Source of the DNA: Anaerolineales bacterium UBA4823
GTDB taxonomy: Bacteria > Chloroflexota > Anaerolineae > Anaerolineales > UBA4823
Direction of reading: 5' to 3'
Assembly (NCBI GenBank): GCA_002402275.1
Contig: DHFN01000050.1
Coordinates: 1-6,299, forward strand
DNA length: 6,299 bases
Shown here: one piece after another, positions 6,088 through 6,299 of the stretch
Layout: each line of letters opens with the position of its first letter
Position numbering within the stretch: the stretch's first letter is position 1
Position numbers and translations under genes: made by a program
Notes under the pieces: generated by a model
Told to the model about the DNA's origin: nothing
The model's database searches: none
What the model saw: only the letters and a program-made list of their open reading frames with translations

Positions 6088-6233
6088 TCCAATACAAATG
6101 GACATTCTTCAGCCCATTATAGTAATTAACAATGGACAAACAATCCCCTTAGATGCTTCTCCTGGCTTGCGATGACGGATGAATACTATTTATGGTCAAG
6201 CTGTAAATTTATATTGTTAAATACTTTTATATC

Positions 6234-6262
6234 TTGCCTCCATCACCAATCCTGAGTACAAT
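6234..6262 (+). promoter_or_regulatory. tRNA gene promoter
   Basis: TTGCCT (6234-6239), a 17-bp spacer and TACAAT (6257-6262) form a good sigma-70 promoter. Initiation is expected near 6269, only about eight bases before the tRNA, a short leader common for stable RNA genes. Confidence 0.75.
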
Positions 6263-6276
6263 AGGGTAAGATCATT

Positions 6277-6299
6277 GCGGGCGTCGCCAAGTGGTAAGG
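6277..6299 (+). tRNA. 5' end of a tRNA gene, cut by the window edge
   Basis: The last 23 bases fit the start of a tRNA: a seven-base acceptor strand GCGGGCG, T at position 8, D-stem GCC, and the D-loop AAGTGGTAAGG with the conserved A14 and GG. The anticodon lies beyond the edge, so the isotype cannot be read. The GCGGGCG acceptor strand is usual for tRNA-Gly; Gln and Cys have similar D-arms but other first bases. A promoter sits immediately upstream. Confidence 0.8.

Noticed and set aside
6033..6092. In-frame N-terminal extension of the kinase-like gene from a TTG codon (20 extra residues)
   Set aside because: It contains the extended -10 box, lacks a ribosome site, and the conserved domain begins right after ATG 6032, which has GGAGG at proper spacing.
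6093..6233. Intergenic stretch between the kinase-like operon and the tRNA, searched for small RNA, riboswitch or repeats
   Set aside because: No stable hairpin, repeat or ORF was visible beyond the promoters at its two ends.

Overview
The window reads as chromosomal DNA of an anaerobic or facultative bacterium with moderate GC content. Intergenic gaps are AT-rich, Shine-Dalgarno sites are strong (GGAGG or AGGAG), promoters are sigma-70-like, and one intrinsic terminator is clear. The four-cysteine Rrf2 regulator, the PstS subtype and the general style suggest Chloroflexota (Anaerolineae-like) or a related group. That placement is an impression from sequence style, not a demonstrated assignment.

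All protein genes lie on the minus strand, so transcription runs from high to low coordinates. From right to left: a partial tRNA on the plus strand at the far right edge (6277-6299) with a good promoter of its own; a two-gene unit of an ATP-NAD kinase/lipid-kinase-like protein (5010-6032) and a YtcJ-type amidohydrolase (3394-5004), closed by a 14-bp hairpin plus T-run terminator (3333-3369); an Rrf2-family regulator (2712-3188) with a near-consensus promoter and a palindromic candidate operator at its transcription start; then the phosphate-type ABC importer genes pstS (1598-2584), pstC (602-1588) and pstA (1-605, cut by the left edge). pstC and pstA overlap by four bases. The ATPase gene pstB and any phoU would lie to the left, outside the window.

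PstS is predicted to bind the anion outside the membrane as a lipoprotein, and PstC/PstA to form the membrane channel. The Rrf2 protein immediately upstream, rather than a PhoB/PhoR pair, is the nearest candidate regulator. PstS belongs to a variant branch: a Cys and an Ala stand where classical PstS has the phosphate-contacting Ser and Thr, and it carries an EF-hand-like calcium loop. The right-hand operon (kinase-like protein and amidohydrolase) is separated by a terminator and is probably functionally unrelated.

There is no mobile element, CRISPR array or large repeat. The longest gap without a protein gene is 6033-6276 (244 bp), holding two divergent promoters and otherwise nothing recognised. 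The gap 3189-3393 holds the terminator and the rrf2 promoter/operator. The gap 2585-2711 holds a hairpin, an imperfect palindrome and a weak promoter for pstS.
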